Shown here piece after piece: positions 25,136-38,025 of a DNA stretch of 64,000 bases. Source of the DNA: Halictus rubicundus. Lineage: Eukaryota > Arthropoda > Insecta > Hymenoptera > Halictidae. A program made the position numbers and the translations under genes. The notes beneath the pieces are model-generated. The model did not search any database. It was not told where the DNA came from and worked only from the letters and a program-made list of their open reading frames with translations. The stretch is from assembly GCF_050948215.1 (NCBI RefSeq), contig NW_027488631.1:620001-684000 (forward strand), in the 5' to 3' direction. Every line of letters starts with the position of its first letter. The stretch's first letter is position 1.

Positions 25136-25654
25136 AGGATAGGATAGGATTGAGGATAGGATTGGATACAGGATAGGATAGGATAGAGGATAGGATAGAG
25201 GATAGGATAGAGGATTGGATAGGATAGAGGATACGATACGATAGAGGATAGGATAGGATAGGGGATAGGATAGGATTGACGATAGGATAGGATAGAGGAT
25301 AGGATAGGATTGAGGATAGGATAGGATTGAGGATAGGATAGGATAGAGAATAGGATTGGATAGAGGATAGGATAGAGGATTGGATAGGATAGAGGATACG
25401 ATACGATAGAGGGTAGGATAGGATAGAGAATAGGATAGGACAGAGGATAGGATAGGATAGAGGATAGGATAGGATAGAGGATTGGATAGGATTCAGGATA
25501 TTATGGGATAGAGGATAGGATAGGATAGAGGATAGGATAGGATAGGGAATAGGATAGGATACAGGATAGGATAGGATAGAGGATAGGATAGGACAGAGGA
25601 TAGAATAGGATAGAGGATAGGATAGAGGATAGGATAGAGGATATTATAGGATAG

Positions 25655-26175
25655 AGGAGATGATATGCTAGAGGATACGATATTGTAGAGGGTAGGATAG
25701 GACAGAGGATCGGATATGATAGAGGATTGGATAGGATAGAGGATAGGATAGGATAGAGGATATTATAGGAATGAGCATATGATATGCTAGAGGATACGAT
25801 ATTGTAGAGGGTAGGATAGGACAGAGGATCGGATATGATAGAGGATTGGATAGGATAGAGGATAGGATAGGATAGAGGATATTATAGGAATGAGCATATG
25901 ATATGCTAGAGGATACGATATTATAGAGGATAGGATAGGATAGAGGATCGGATAGGATAGAGGATTGGATAGGATAGAGGATAGGATAGGATAGAGGATA
26001 GGATAGGATAGAGGATAGGATAGGATAGCGGATAGGATAGGATAGAGAATGGAATAGGATAGAGGATAGTATCGGATAGAGGATAGGATAGGGGATTGGA
26101 TAGGATAGAGGATATTATAGGAAAGAGGATATGATATGCTAGAGGATACGATATTATAGAGGATATTATAGGATA
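25655..26175 (+). repeat. GATATGCTAG box quartet 3
   Basis: ATGC at 25,665, 25,784, 25,903 and 26,136, spacings 119, 119 and 233, with the same ordered box variants as quartet 2. Confidence 0.92.
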
Positions 26176-26879
26176 GAGGATCGGGTAGGATAGAGGATTG
26201 GATAGGATAGAGGATAGGATAGGATAGAGGATAGGATTGGGTAGAGGATAGGATAGGATAGTGGATAGGATAGGATAGAGTATGGAATAGGATAGAGGAT
26301 AGGATAGGATAGAGGATAGGATAGGATAGAGGATAGGATAGGATAGAGGATAGGATAGGATAGAGGATAGGATAGGATATAGGATAGGATAGGATAGAGG
26401 ATTGGATAGGATAGAGGATAGGATAGTGGATTGGATAGAGGATTGGATAGTATAAAGGATAGGAGAGGATAGAGGATAGCATAGTATTGAGGATAGGATA
26501 GGATAGCTGATAGGATAGGATATAGGATAGGATAGGATAGAGGATAGGATAGATAGAGGATAGGATAGGATAGAGGATATGATAGGATAGAGGATAGGAT
26601 AGGATAGAGGAGAGGATAGGATAGAGGATAGGACAGGATAGAGGGTAGGACAGGATAGAGGATAGGATAGGATAGAGGATAGGATAGGATAGAGGATAGG
26701 ATATAGGATTGGGTAGGGTAGAGGATAGGATAGGATAGAGGATAGGATAGGATAGAGGATAGGATAGGATAGAGGATAGGATAGGATAGAGGATTGGATA
26801 GGATAGACGATAGGATAGGATAGAGGATAGAATAGGATAGAGGATAGGATAGAGGATAGGATAGAGGATATTATAGGAT

Positions 26880-27199
26880 AGAGGAGATGATATGCTAGAG
26901 GATACGATATTGTAGAGGGTAGGATAGGACAGAGGATCGGATATGATAGAGGATTGGATAGGATAGAGGATAGGATAGGATAGAGGATATTATAGGAATG
27001 AGCATATGATATGCTAGAGGATACGATATTATAGAGGATAGGATAGGATAGAGGATCGGATAGAATAGAGGATTGGATAGGATAGAGGATAGGATAGGAT
27101 AGAGGATAGGATAGGATAGAGGATAGGATAGGATAGCGGATAGGATAGGATAGAGAATGGAATAGGATAGAGGATAGTATCGGATAGAGGATAGGATAG
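26880..27199 (+). repeat. GATATGCTAG box pair 4
   Basis: ATGC at 26,892 and 27,011 (119 bp). The GATAGCGG and GAGAATGG tail is kept, but the later boxes are replaced by P-segment DNA at about 27,200. Confidence 0.9.
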
Positions 27200-27235
27200 G
27201 ACAGAGGATAGGATAGGATAGAGGATAGGATAGGA

Positions 27236-27699
27236 TAGAGGATACGATACGATAGAGGGTAGGATAGGATAGAGAATAGGATAGGACAGAGGATAGGATA
27301 GGATAGAGGATAGGGTAGGATAGAGGATTGGATAGGATTCAGGATATTATGGGATAGAGGATAGGATAGGATAGGATAGGATAGAGGATAGGATAGGATA
27401 GGGAATAGGATAGGATACAGGATAGGATAGGATAGAGGATAGGATAGGACAGAGGATAGAATAGGATAGAGGATAGGATAGAGGATAGGATAGAGGATAT
27501 TATAGGATAGAGGAGATGATATGCTAGAGGATACGATATTGTAGAGGGTAGGATAGGACAGAGGATCGGATATGATGGAGGATTGGATAGGATAGAGGAT
27601 AGGATAGGATAGAGGATATTATAGGAATGAGCATATGATATGCTAGAGGATACGATATTGTAGAGGGTAGGATAGGACAGAGGATCGGATATGATAGAG
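27236..27699 (+). repeat. Mosaic piece from 22,925-23,388, with box pair 5
   Basis: Offset 4,311. It shares the private variants GATAGGGTAGG and GATATGATGGAGG with 22.9-23.3 kb, which the 25.4-25.8 kb copy lacks. Boxes have ATGC at 27,521 and 27,640. Confidence 0.88.
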
Positions 27700-28874
27700 G
27701 ATGGGATAGGATAGAGGATAGGATAGGACAGAGCATAGGATAGGATAGAGGATAGGATAGGATAGAGGATTGGATAGGATTCAGGATATTATGGGATAGA
27801 GGATAGGATAGGATAGGATAGGATAGAGGATAGGATAGGATAGGGAATAGGATAGGATACAGGATAGGATAGGATAGAGGATAGGATAGGACAGAGGATA
27901 GGATAGGATAGAGGATAGGATAGGATTGAGGATAGGATAGGATAGAGGATAGGATTGAGGATTGGATAGGATTGAGGATATTATGGGATAGAGGATAGGA
28001 TAGGATAGGATAGGATAGAGGATAGGATAGGATAGGGAATAGGATATGATACAGGATAGGATAGGAGAGAGGATAGGATAGGGTAGAGGATAGGTTAAGA
28101 TAGAGGATAGGATATGGTAGAGGATAGGATAAGATAGAGGATAGGATACATTAGAGTACAGGATAGTATTGAGGATAAGATAGGATAGAGGATAGGATAG
28201 GATTGAGGATAGGATAGGATAGAGGATAGGATAGAGGATTTGATAGGATAGAGGATACGATACGATAGAGGATAGGATAGGATAGAGGGTAGGATAGGAC
28301 AGAGGATAGGATAGAGGATTGGATAGGATAGAGGAGAGGATATGATAGAGGATAGGATAGGATAGAGGATAGGATAGGACAGAGGATAGGATAGGATTGA
28401 GGATAGGATTGGATACAGGATAGAATAGGATAGAGGATAGGATAGAGGATAGGATAGAGGATAGGATAGATTATAGGATAGGGTAGAGGATAGGATAACA
28501 TAGAGGATAGGATAGGGTAGAGGATAGGATAAGATAGAGGATAGGATAGAATAGAGTAGAGGATAGTATGGAGGATAAGATAGGATAGAAGATAGGATAG
28601 GATAGAGGATAGGATAGGATGGAGGATAGGATAGGATAGGGGACAGGATAGAGGATAGGATAGGATTGAGGATAGGATTGGATACAGGATAGAATAGGAT
28701 AGAGGATAGGATAGAGGATAGGATAGATTATAGGATAGGGTAGAGGATAGGATAGAATAGAGGATAGGATAGAGGATTGGATAGGATTCAGGATATTATG
28801 GGATAGAGGATAGGATAGGATAGAGGATAAGGTAGGATAGAGGATAGGATAGGATAGGATAGAGGATAGGATAG
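27698..28874 (+). repeat. 1.18-kb block, second copy
   Basis: Copy of 21,312-22,488 (offset 6,386). It joins box-cluster DNA on its left and P-segment DNA on its right without linker sequence. Confidence 0.9.
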
Positions 28875-28884
28875 GATAGAGGAT

Positions 28885-30822
28885 AGGATAGAGGATACGA
28901 TACGATAGAGCATAGGATAGGATAGGGGATAGGATAGGATTGACGATAGGATAGGATAGAGGATAGGATAGGATTGAGGATAGGATAGGATTGAGGATAG
29001 GATAGGATAGAGAATAGGATTGGATAGAGGATAGGATAGAGGATTGGATAGGATAGAGGATACGATACGATAGAGGGTAGGATAGGATAGAGAATAGGAT
29101 AGGACAGAGGATAGGATAGGATAGAGGATAGGATAGGATAGAGGATTGGATAGGATTCAGGATATTATGGGATAGAGGATAGGATAGGATAGGATAGGAT
29201 AGAGGATAGGATAGGATAGGGAATAGGATAGGATACAGGATAGGATAGGATAGAGGATAGGATAGGACAGAGGATAGAATAGGATAGAGGATAGGATAGA
29301 GGATAGGATAGAGGATATTATAGGATAGAGGAGATGATATGCTAGAGGATACGATATTGTAGAGGGTAGGATAGGACAGAGGATCGGATATGATAGAGGA
29401 TTGGATAGGATAGAGGATAGGATAGGATAGAGGATATTATAGGAATGAGCATATGATATGCTAGAGGATACGATATTGTAGAGGGTAGGATAGGACAGAG
29501 GATCGGATATGATAGAGGATTGGATAGGATAGAGGATAGGATAGGATAGAGGATATTATAGGAATGAGCATATGATATGCTAGAGGATACGATATTATAG
29601 AGGATAGGATAGGATAGAGGATCGGATAGGATAGAGGATTGGATAGGATAGAGGATAGGATAGGATAGAGGATAGGATAGGATAGAGGATAGGATAGGAT
29701 AGCGGATAGGATAGGATAGAGAATGGAATAGGATAGAGGATAGTATCGGATAGAGGATAGGATAGGGGATTGGATAGGATAGAGGATATTATAGGAAAGA
29801 GGATATGATATGCTAGAGGATACGATATTATAGAGGATATTATAGGATAGAGGATCGGATAGGATAGAGGATTGGATAGGATAGAGGATAGGATAGGATA
29901 GAGGATAGGATTGGGTAGAGGATAGGATAGGATAGAGGATAGGATAGGATAGAGGATAGGATAGGATAGAGGATAGGATAGGATAGAGGATAGGATAGGA
30001 TATAGGATAGGATAGGATAGAGGATTGGATAGGATAGAGGATAGGATAGTGGATTGGATAGAGGATTGGATAGTATAAAGGATAGGAGAGGATAGAGGAT
30101 AGCATAGTATTGAGGATAGGATAGGATAGCTGATAGGATAGGATATAGGATAGGATAGGATAGAGGATAGGATAGATAGAGGATAGGATAGGATAGAGGA
30201 TATGATAGGATAGAGGATAGGATAGGATAGAGGAGAGGATAGGATAGAGGATAGGACAGGATAGAGGGTAGGACAGGATAGAGGATAGGATAGGATAGAG
30301 GATAGGATAGGATAGAGGATAGGATATAGGATTGGGTAGGGTAGAGGATAGGATAGGATAGAGGATAGGATAGGATAGAGGATAGGATAGGATAGAGGAT
30401 AGGATAGGATAGAGGATTGGATAGGATAGACGATAGGATAGGATAGAGGATAGAATAGGATAGAGGATAGGATAGAGGATAGGATAGAGGATATTATAGG
30501 ATAGAGGAGATGATATGCTAGAGGATACGATATTGTAGAGGGTAGGATAGGACAGAGGATCGGATATGATAGAGGATTGGATAGGATAGAGGATAGGATA
30601 GGATAGAGGATATTATAGGAATGAGCATATGATATGCTAGAGGATACGATATTATAGAGGATAGGATAGGATAGAGGATCGGATAGAATAGAGGATTGGA
30701 TAGGATAGAGGATAGGATAGGATAGAGGATAGGATAGGATAGAGGATAGGATAGGATAGCGGATAGGATAGGATAGAGAATGGAATAGGATAGAGGATAG
30801 TATCGGATAGAGGATAGGATAG
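28885..30822 (+). repeat. 1.94-kb block, second copy, with box quartet 6 and boxes of cluster 7
   Basis: Copy of 25,221-27,199. ATGC at 29,339, 29,458, 29,577 and 29,810 (quartet 6), then 30,515 and 30,634; a further box at 30,867 lies just outside. Differs by GAGCATAGG at 28.91 kb and the 51-bp loss. Confidence 0.9.
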
Positions 30823-31240
30823 GGGATTGGATAGGATAGAGGATATTATAGGAAAGAGGATATGATATGCTAGAGGATACGATATTATAGAGGATAGGAT
30901 AGGATAGAGGATCGGATAGGATAGAGGATTGGATAGGATAGAGGATAGGATAGGATAGAGGATAGGATTGGGTAGAGGATAGGATAGGATAGTGGATAGG
31001 ATAGGATAGAGTATGGAATAGGATAGAGGATAGGATAGGATAGAGGATAGGATAGGATAGAGGATAGGATAGGATAGAGGATAGGATAGGATAGAGGATA
31101 GGATAGGATATAGGATAGGATAGGATAGAGGATAGGACAGGATAGAGGGTAGGACAGGATAGAGGATAGGATAGGATAGAGGATAGGATATAGGATTGGG
31201 TAGGGTAGAGGATCGGATAGGATAGAGGATAGGATAGGAT
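30823..31240 (+). repeat. End of box region and return to plain 17-mers
   Basis: The last GATATGCTAG box has its ATGC at 30,867, 233 bp after 30,634. None of these boxes was seen beyond it. GGACAGGATAGAGGG and the last GGGTAGGG (31,198) follow, as in the 8-11 kb region. Confidence 0.85.
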
Positions 31241-32610
31241 AGAGGATAGGAGACGATGGAGGATAGGATAGGATAGAGGATAGGATAGAGGATAGGATAG
31301 AGGATAGGATAGAGGATAGGATAGGATAGAGGCTAGGATAGGATAGAGGATTGGATAGGATCGACCTTAGGATAGGATAGAGGATAGAGTAGGATAGAGG
31401 ATAGGATAGAGTATAGGGTAGAGGATTGGATAGGATAGAGGATATTATAGGATAACGGACAGGATAGGATAGAGTATAGAATAGGATAGAGGATACAATC
31501 GGATGGGTAGGATAGAGGATAGGATAGGATAGAGGATAGGATAGGATAGAGGATAGGATAGGATAGAGGATAGGATAGGATAGAGGATAGGATAGGATAG
31601 AGGATTGGATAGGATAGAGGATAGGATAGTGGATTGGATAGAGGATTGGATAGTATAAAGGAGAGGAGAGGATAGAGGATAGGATAGGATTGAGGATAGG
31701 ATTGGATACAGGATCGGATAGGATATATGATATTATAGGTTGGAGGATACGATATTATAGAGGATAGGATAGGATAAACGATAGAATAGGGGATTGGATA
31801 GGATACAGAATAGGATAGGATAGACGATAGGATAGGATAGAGGATAGGATAGGATTGGAGATAGGATAGGGTAGATGATAGGATAGGATAGAGGATAGGA
31901 TAGAGGATTGGATAGGATAGAGGATAGGATAGAGGATTGGATAGGATTGAGGATATTATGGGATAGAGGATAGGATAGGATAGGATAGGATAGAGGATAG
32001 GATAGGATAGAGGATAGGATAAGATAGAGGATAGGATAGGATAGAGGATAGGATAGGATAACGAATAGGATAGGATAGAGGATATGATAGCATAGAGGAT
32101 AGGATAGGATAGAGGATAGGATAGGATATATGATATTATAGGATGGAGGATACGATATTATAGAGGATAGTATACGATAGAGGATAGGATAGATTAGAGG
32201 ATAGGATAGGATTGAGGATATGATAGGATACAGAATAGGATAGGATAGAGGATAGGATAGGATAGAGGATCGGATAGGATTGGAGATAGGTAAGGATAGA
32301 TGATAGGATAGAGGATTGGATAGAATAGAGGATACGATACGATAGAGGATAGGATAGAATAGAGGGTCAGATAGAGAATTGGATAGGATAGAGGATACGA
32401 TACGATAGAGGATAGGATAGGATAGAGGATAGGATAGGATAGAGGATAGGATAGAATAGAGGATAGGATAGGATAGAGGATACGATAGGATAGAGGATAG
32501 GATAGGGTAGAGGATAGGATAGGATAGATGATAGGATAGAGGATTGGATAGGATAGAGGATATGATACGATAGAGGATAGGATAGGATAGAGGGTAGGAT
32601 AGAACATTGA
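31241..32610 (+). repeat. Block resembling 11.2-12.6 kb
   Basis: Order is GGAGACGATGG, GAGGCTAGG, GACCTT element, TGGATTGG, GATAGTATAAAGG, GGATATATGATATTATAGG, GGTTGGAGG, GATAAACGATAG, AACGAATAGG. It follows 11.2-12.6 kb but has GGTTGGAGGATACG in place of GGTTGGACCGTACG. Confidence 0.8.
31363..31511 (+). repeat. GACCTT element 5 (haplotype B)
   Basis: 149 bp with AACGGACAGG and upstream CTAGGATAGG, so allied to elements 2 and 4 rather than to its neighbour at 34.6 kb. Confidence 0.9.
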
Positions 32611-34280
32611 ATAGTATTGAGGATATTATGGGATAGAGGATAGGATAGGATAGGATAGGATAGAGGATAGGAAAGGATATATGATATTATAGGATGGAGG
32701 ATACGATTTCATAGAGGATAGGATAGGGTAGAGGATAGGATAAGATAGAGGATAGGATAGGGTAGAGGATACGATAAGATAGAGGATAGGATAGGGTAGA
32801 GGATAGGATAAGATAGAGGATAGGATAGAATAGAGTACAGGATAGTATAGAGGATAAGATAATATAGAGAATAGGATAGGATAGAGGATAGGACAGGATA
32901 GAGGATAGGATAGGATAGAGGACAGGATAGGATAGAGGGTAGGATAGTATAGAGAATAGAATAGGATAGAGGATAGGATAGGATTGAGGATAGGATAGGA
33001 TAGATGATAGGGTAGAGGATTGGGTAGGATAGAGGATACGATACGATAGAGGATAGGATAGGATAGAGGGTAGGATAGAGAATTGGATGGGATAGAGGAT
33101 ACGATACGATAGAGGATAGGATAGGATAGAGGATGGGATAGGACAGAGGATAGGATAGGATAGAGGATAGGATAGGATAGAGGATAGGATAGGATTGAGC
33201 ACAGGATAGGATAGATGATAGGATAGGATAGAGAATAGAATAGGATAGAGGATATGATAGGATTGCGGATAGGATAGGATAGATGATAGGATAGAGGATT
33301 TGATAGAATAGAGGATACGATACGATAGAGGATAGGATAGTGTAGAGTGTAGGATAGAGGATAGGATAGGATAGAGGATAGGATAGGATAGAGGATAGGA
33401 TAGGATTGGAGATAGGATAGGATTGGAGATAGGATAGGGTAGATGATAGGATAGGATAGAGGATAGGATAGAGGATTGGATAGGATAGAGGATAGGATAG
33501 AGGATTGGATAGGATTGAGGATATTATGGGATAGAGGATAGGATAGGATAGGATAGGATAGAGGATAGGATAGGATAGAGGATAGGATAAGATAGAGGAT
33601 AGGATAGGATAGAGGATAGGATAGGATAACGAATAGGATAGGATAGAGGATATGATAGCATAGAGGATAGGATAGGATAGAGGATAGGATAGGATAACGA
33701 ATAGGATAGGATAGAGGATATGATAGCATAGAGGATAGGATAGGATAGAGGATAGGATAGGATATATGATATTATAGGATGGAGGATACGATATTATAGA
33801 GGATAGTATACGATAGAGGATAGGATAGTGTAGAGTGTAGGATAGAGGATAGGATAGGATAGAGGATAAGATAGGATAGAGGATAGGATAGGATTGGAGA
33901 TAGGATAGGATAGATGATATTATAGGATAGAGGATAGGATAGAGGATTGGATAGGATAGAGGATAGGATAGAGGATTGGATAGTATTGAGGATATTATGG
34001 GATAGAGGATAGGATAGGATAGGATAGAGGATAGGATAGGATAGAGGATAGGATAGGATATATGATATTGTAGGATCGAGGATACGATATTATAGAGGAT
34101 AGTATAGGATAGAGGGTAGGATAGGATTGAGCACAGGATAGGATAGATGATAGGATAGGATAGAGAATAGAATAGGATAGAGGATATGATAGGATTGCGG
34201 ATAGGATAGGATAGATGATAGGATAGAGGATTTGATAGAATAGAGGATACGATACGATAGAGGATAGGATAGGATAGGAT
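32611..34280 (+). repeat. Block allied to 15-17.2 kb
   Basis: About 33,200-33,760 aligns with 16,575-17,152 at offset 16,608 (16,625 at the left end, one 17-mer different). Markers are GAGCACAGG, GATTGCGG, AGTGTAGAGTGTAGG, two adjacent GATTGGAGATAGG and AACGAATAGG. 32.7-33.1 kb carries GAGTACAGGATAGTATAG. Confidence 0.82.
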
Positions 34281-35220
34281 AGAGAATAGGATAGGATAGA
34301 GGATAGGATAGGGGATTGGATAGGATAGAGGATAGGAGACGATGGAGGATAGGATAGGATAGAGGATAGGATAGAGGATAGGATAGGATAGAGGATAGGA
34401 TAGGATAGAGAATAGGATAGGATAGAGGATAGGATAGGGGATTGGATAGGATAGAGGATAGGAGACGATGGAGGATAGGATAGGATAGAGGATAGGATAG
34501 AGGATAGGATAGAGGATAGGATAGGATAGAGGCTAGGATAGTATAGAGGATTGGATAGGATCGACCTTAGGATAGGATAGAGGATAGAGTAGGATAGAGG
34601 ATAGGATAGAGTATAGGGTAGAGGATTGGATAGGATAGAGGATATTATAGGATAACGGATAGGATAGGATAGAGTATAGAATAGGATAGAGGATACAATC
34701 GGATGGGTAGGATAGAGGATAGGATAGGATAGAGGATAGGATAGGATAGAGGATAGGATAGGATAGAGGATAGGATAGGATAGAGGATAGGATAGGATAG
34801 AGGATAGGATAGGGTAGAGGATAGGATAGGGTAGAGGATAGGATAGGATAGAGGATATGATAGGATAGAGGATAGGATAGGATAGAGGATAGGATAGGAT
34901 AGAGGATAGGATAGGATAGAGGATAGGATAGGATAGAGGATAGGATAGGATAGAGGATAGGATAGGATAGAGGATAGGATAGGATAGAGGATTGGATAGG
35001 ATAGAGGATAGGATAGTGGATTGGATAGAGGATTGGATAGTATAAAGGATAGGAGAGGATAGAGGATAGGATAGGATTGAGGATAGGATTGGATACAGGA
35101 TCGGATAGGATATATGATATTATAGGTTGGAGGATACGATATTATAGAGGATAGGATAGGATAAACGATAGAATAGGGGATTGGATAGGATACAGAATAG
35201 GATAGGATAGACGATAGGAT
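34281..35220 (+). repeat. 0.94-kb block, partner of 40,249-41,180
   Basis: Offset steps 5,968, 5,944 and 5,961 along the block through small losses and one 17-bp gain. Both copies hold a haplotype-C GACCTT element. Confidence 0.85.
34563..34711 (+). repeat. GACCTT element 6 (haplotype C)
   Basis: 149 bp, AACGGATAGG with upstream CTAGGATAGTATAG. Confidence 0.9.
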
Positions 35221-38025
35221 AGGATAGAGGATAGGATAGGATTGGAGATAGGATAGGATTGGAGATAGGATAGGGTAGATGATAGGATGGGATAGAGGAT
35301 AGGATAGAGGATTGGATAGGATAGAGGATAGGATAGAGGATTGGATAGGATTGAGGATATTATGGGATAGAGGATAGGATAGGATAGGATAGGATAGAGG
35401 ATAGGATAGGATAGAGGATAGGATAAGATAGAGGATAGGATAGGATAGAGGATAGGATAGGATAACGAATAGGATAGGATAGAGGATATGATAGCATAGA
35501 GGATAGGATGGGATAGAGGATAGGATAGGATAACGAATAGGATAGGATAGAGGATATGATAGCATAGAGGATAGGATAGGATAGAGGATAGGATAGGATA
35601 GAGGATATGATAGGATAGACGATAGGATAGGATAGAGGACAGGATAGGATTGAGGATAGGATAGGATAGATGATAGGATAGAGGATTGGATAGGATAGAG
35701 GATACGATACGATAGAGGATAGGATAGGATAGAGGGTAGGATAGAGAATTGGATGGGATAGAGGATACGATACGATAGAGGATAGGATAGGATAGAGGAT
35801 GGGATAGGACAGAGGATAGGATAGGATAGAGGATATGATAGGATAGAGGATAGGATAGGATAGAAGATATGATAGGCTAGGATAGAGGATAGGATAGGAT
35901 TGAGGACAGAATAGGATAGAGGATAGGATAGGATTGAGGACAGGATAGGATTGAGGATAGGATAGGATAGATGATAGGATAGAGGATTGGATAGCATAGA
36001 GGATACGATACGGTAGAGGATAGGATAGGATAGAGGGTAGGATTGAGAATTGAATAGGATTGAGGATATGATAGGATAGAGGATAGGACAGGATAGAGGA
36101 TAGGATAGGATAGAATATAGGATAGGATAGAGGATAGGATAGGATTGAGGATAGCATAGGATTGAGGATAGGATAGGATAGAGAGTAGGATAGGATAGAG
36201 GATAGGATAGGATAGAGGATAGGATAGAGGATTGGATAGGAATGAGTATATTATGGGTAAGAGGATAGGATAGGATAGGATAGGATAGAGGATAGGATAG
36301 GATAGAGGATAGGATTGGATAGAGGATAGGATAGGATAGAGGATATGATACGATAGAGGATAGGATAGGATATATGATACTATAGGATGGAGGATACGAT
36401 ATTATAGAGGATAGTATAGGATAGAGGATAGGATAGGATAGAGGATAGGATAGGATAGAGGATAGGATAGGATAGAGGATAGGATAGGATAGAGGATAGG
36501 ATAGGATAGAGGATAGGATAGGATAGAGGATAGGATAGGATAGAGGATAGGATAGGATAGAGGATTGGATAGGATAGAGGATAGGATAGTGGATTGGATA
36601 GAGGATTGGATAGTATAAAGGATAGGAGAGGATAGAGGATAGGATAGGATTGAGGATAGGATTGGATACAGGATCGGATAGGATATATGATATTATAGGT
36701 TGGAGGATACGATATTATAGAGGATAGGATAGGATAAACGATAGAATAGGGGATTGGATAGGATACAGAATAGGATAGGATAGACGATAGGATAGGATAG
36801 AGGATAGGATAGGATTGGAGATAGGATAGGATTGGAGATAGGATAGGGTAGATGATAGGATGGGATAGAGGATAGGATAGAGGATTGGATAGGATAGAGG
36901 ATAGGATAGAGGATTGGATAGGATTGAGGATATTATGGGATAGAGGATAGGATAGGATAGGATAGGATAGAGGATAGGATAGGATAGAGGATAGGATAAG
37001 ATAGAGGATAGGATAGGATAGAGGATAGGATAGGATAACGAATAGGATAGGATAGAGGATATGATAGCATAGAGGATAGGATGGGATAGAGGATAGGATA
37101 GGATAACGAATAGGATAGGATAGAGGATATGATAGCATAGAGGATAGGATAGGATAGAGGATAGGATAGGATAGAGGATATGATAGGATAGACGATAGGA
37201 TAGGATAGAGGACAGGATAGGATTGAGGATAGGATAGGATAGATGATAGGATAGAGGATTGGATAGGATAGAGGATACGATACGATAGAGGATAGGATAG
37301 GATAGAGGGTAGGATAGAGAATTGGATGGGATAGAGGATACGATACGATAGAGGATAGGATAGGATAGAGGATGGGATAGGACAGAGGATAGGATAGGAT
37401 AGAGGATATGATAGGATAGAGGATAGGATAGGATAGAAGATATGATAGGCTAGGATAGAGGATAGGATAGGATTGAGGATAGAATAGGATAGAGGATAGG
37501 ATAGGATTGAGGACAGGATAGGATTGAGGATAGGATAGGATAGATGATAGGATAGAGGATTGGATAGCATAGAGGATACGATACGGTAGAGGATAGGATA
37601 GGATAGAGGGTAGGATTGAGAATTGAATAGGATTGAGGATATGATAGGATAGAGGATAGGACAGGATAGAGGATAGGATAGGATAGAATATAGGATAGGA
37701 TAGAGGATAGGATAGGATTGAGGATAGCATAGGATTGAGGATAGGATAGGATAGAGAGTAGGATAGGATAGAGGATAGGATAGGATAGAGGATAGGATAG
37801 AGGATTGGATAGGAATGAGTATATTATGGGTAAGAGGATAGGATAGGATAGGATAGGATAGAGGATAGGATAGGATAGAGGATAGGATTGGATAGAGGAT
37901 AGGATAGGATAGAGGATATGATACGATAGAGGATAGGATAGGATATATGATACTATAGGATGGAGGATACGATATTATAGAGGATAGTATAGGATAGAGG
38001 ATAGGATAGGATAGAGGATAGGATA
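34880..38025 (+). repeat. Tandem dimer of a 1,573-bp unit
   Basis: Copies run about 34,880-36,452 and 36,453-38,025. Every marker checked keeps an offset of exactly 1,573 bp: GGTTGGAGG 35,126 and 36,699, GGATATATGATACTATAGG 36,368 and 37,941. Few substitutions were seen (GAGGACAGAATAGG near 35.9 kb against GAGGATAGAATAGG near 37.48 kb). The high identity suggests a recent duplication. Confidence 0.9.

Larger units (their letters stand above)
25221..27199 (+). repeat. 2.0-kb block, first copy (partner 28,885-30,822)
   Basis: Offset is 3,674 in the left part and 3,623 after a 51-bp (3 x 17) loss in the partner near 29.9 kb. It contains a P segment, box quartet 3, 17-mers with GATATAGG, a GGGTAGGG motif (26,711) and box pair 4. 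It is among the longest clean duplications here. Confidence 0.9.
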
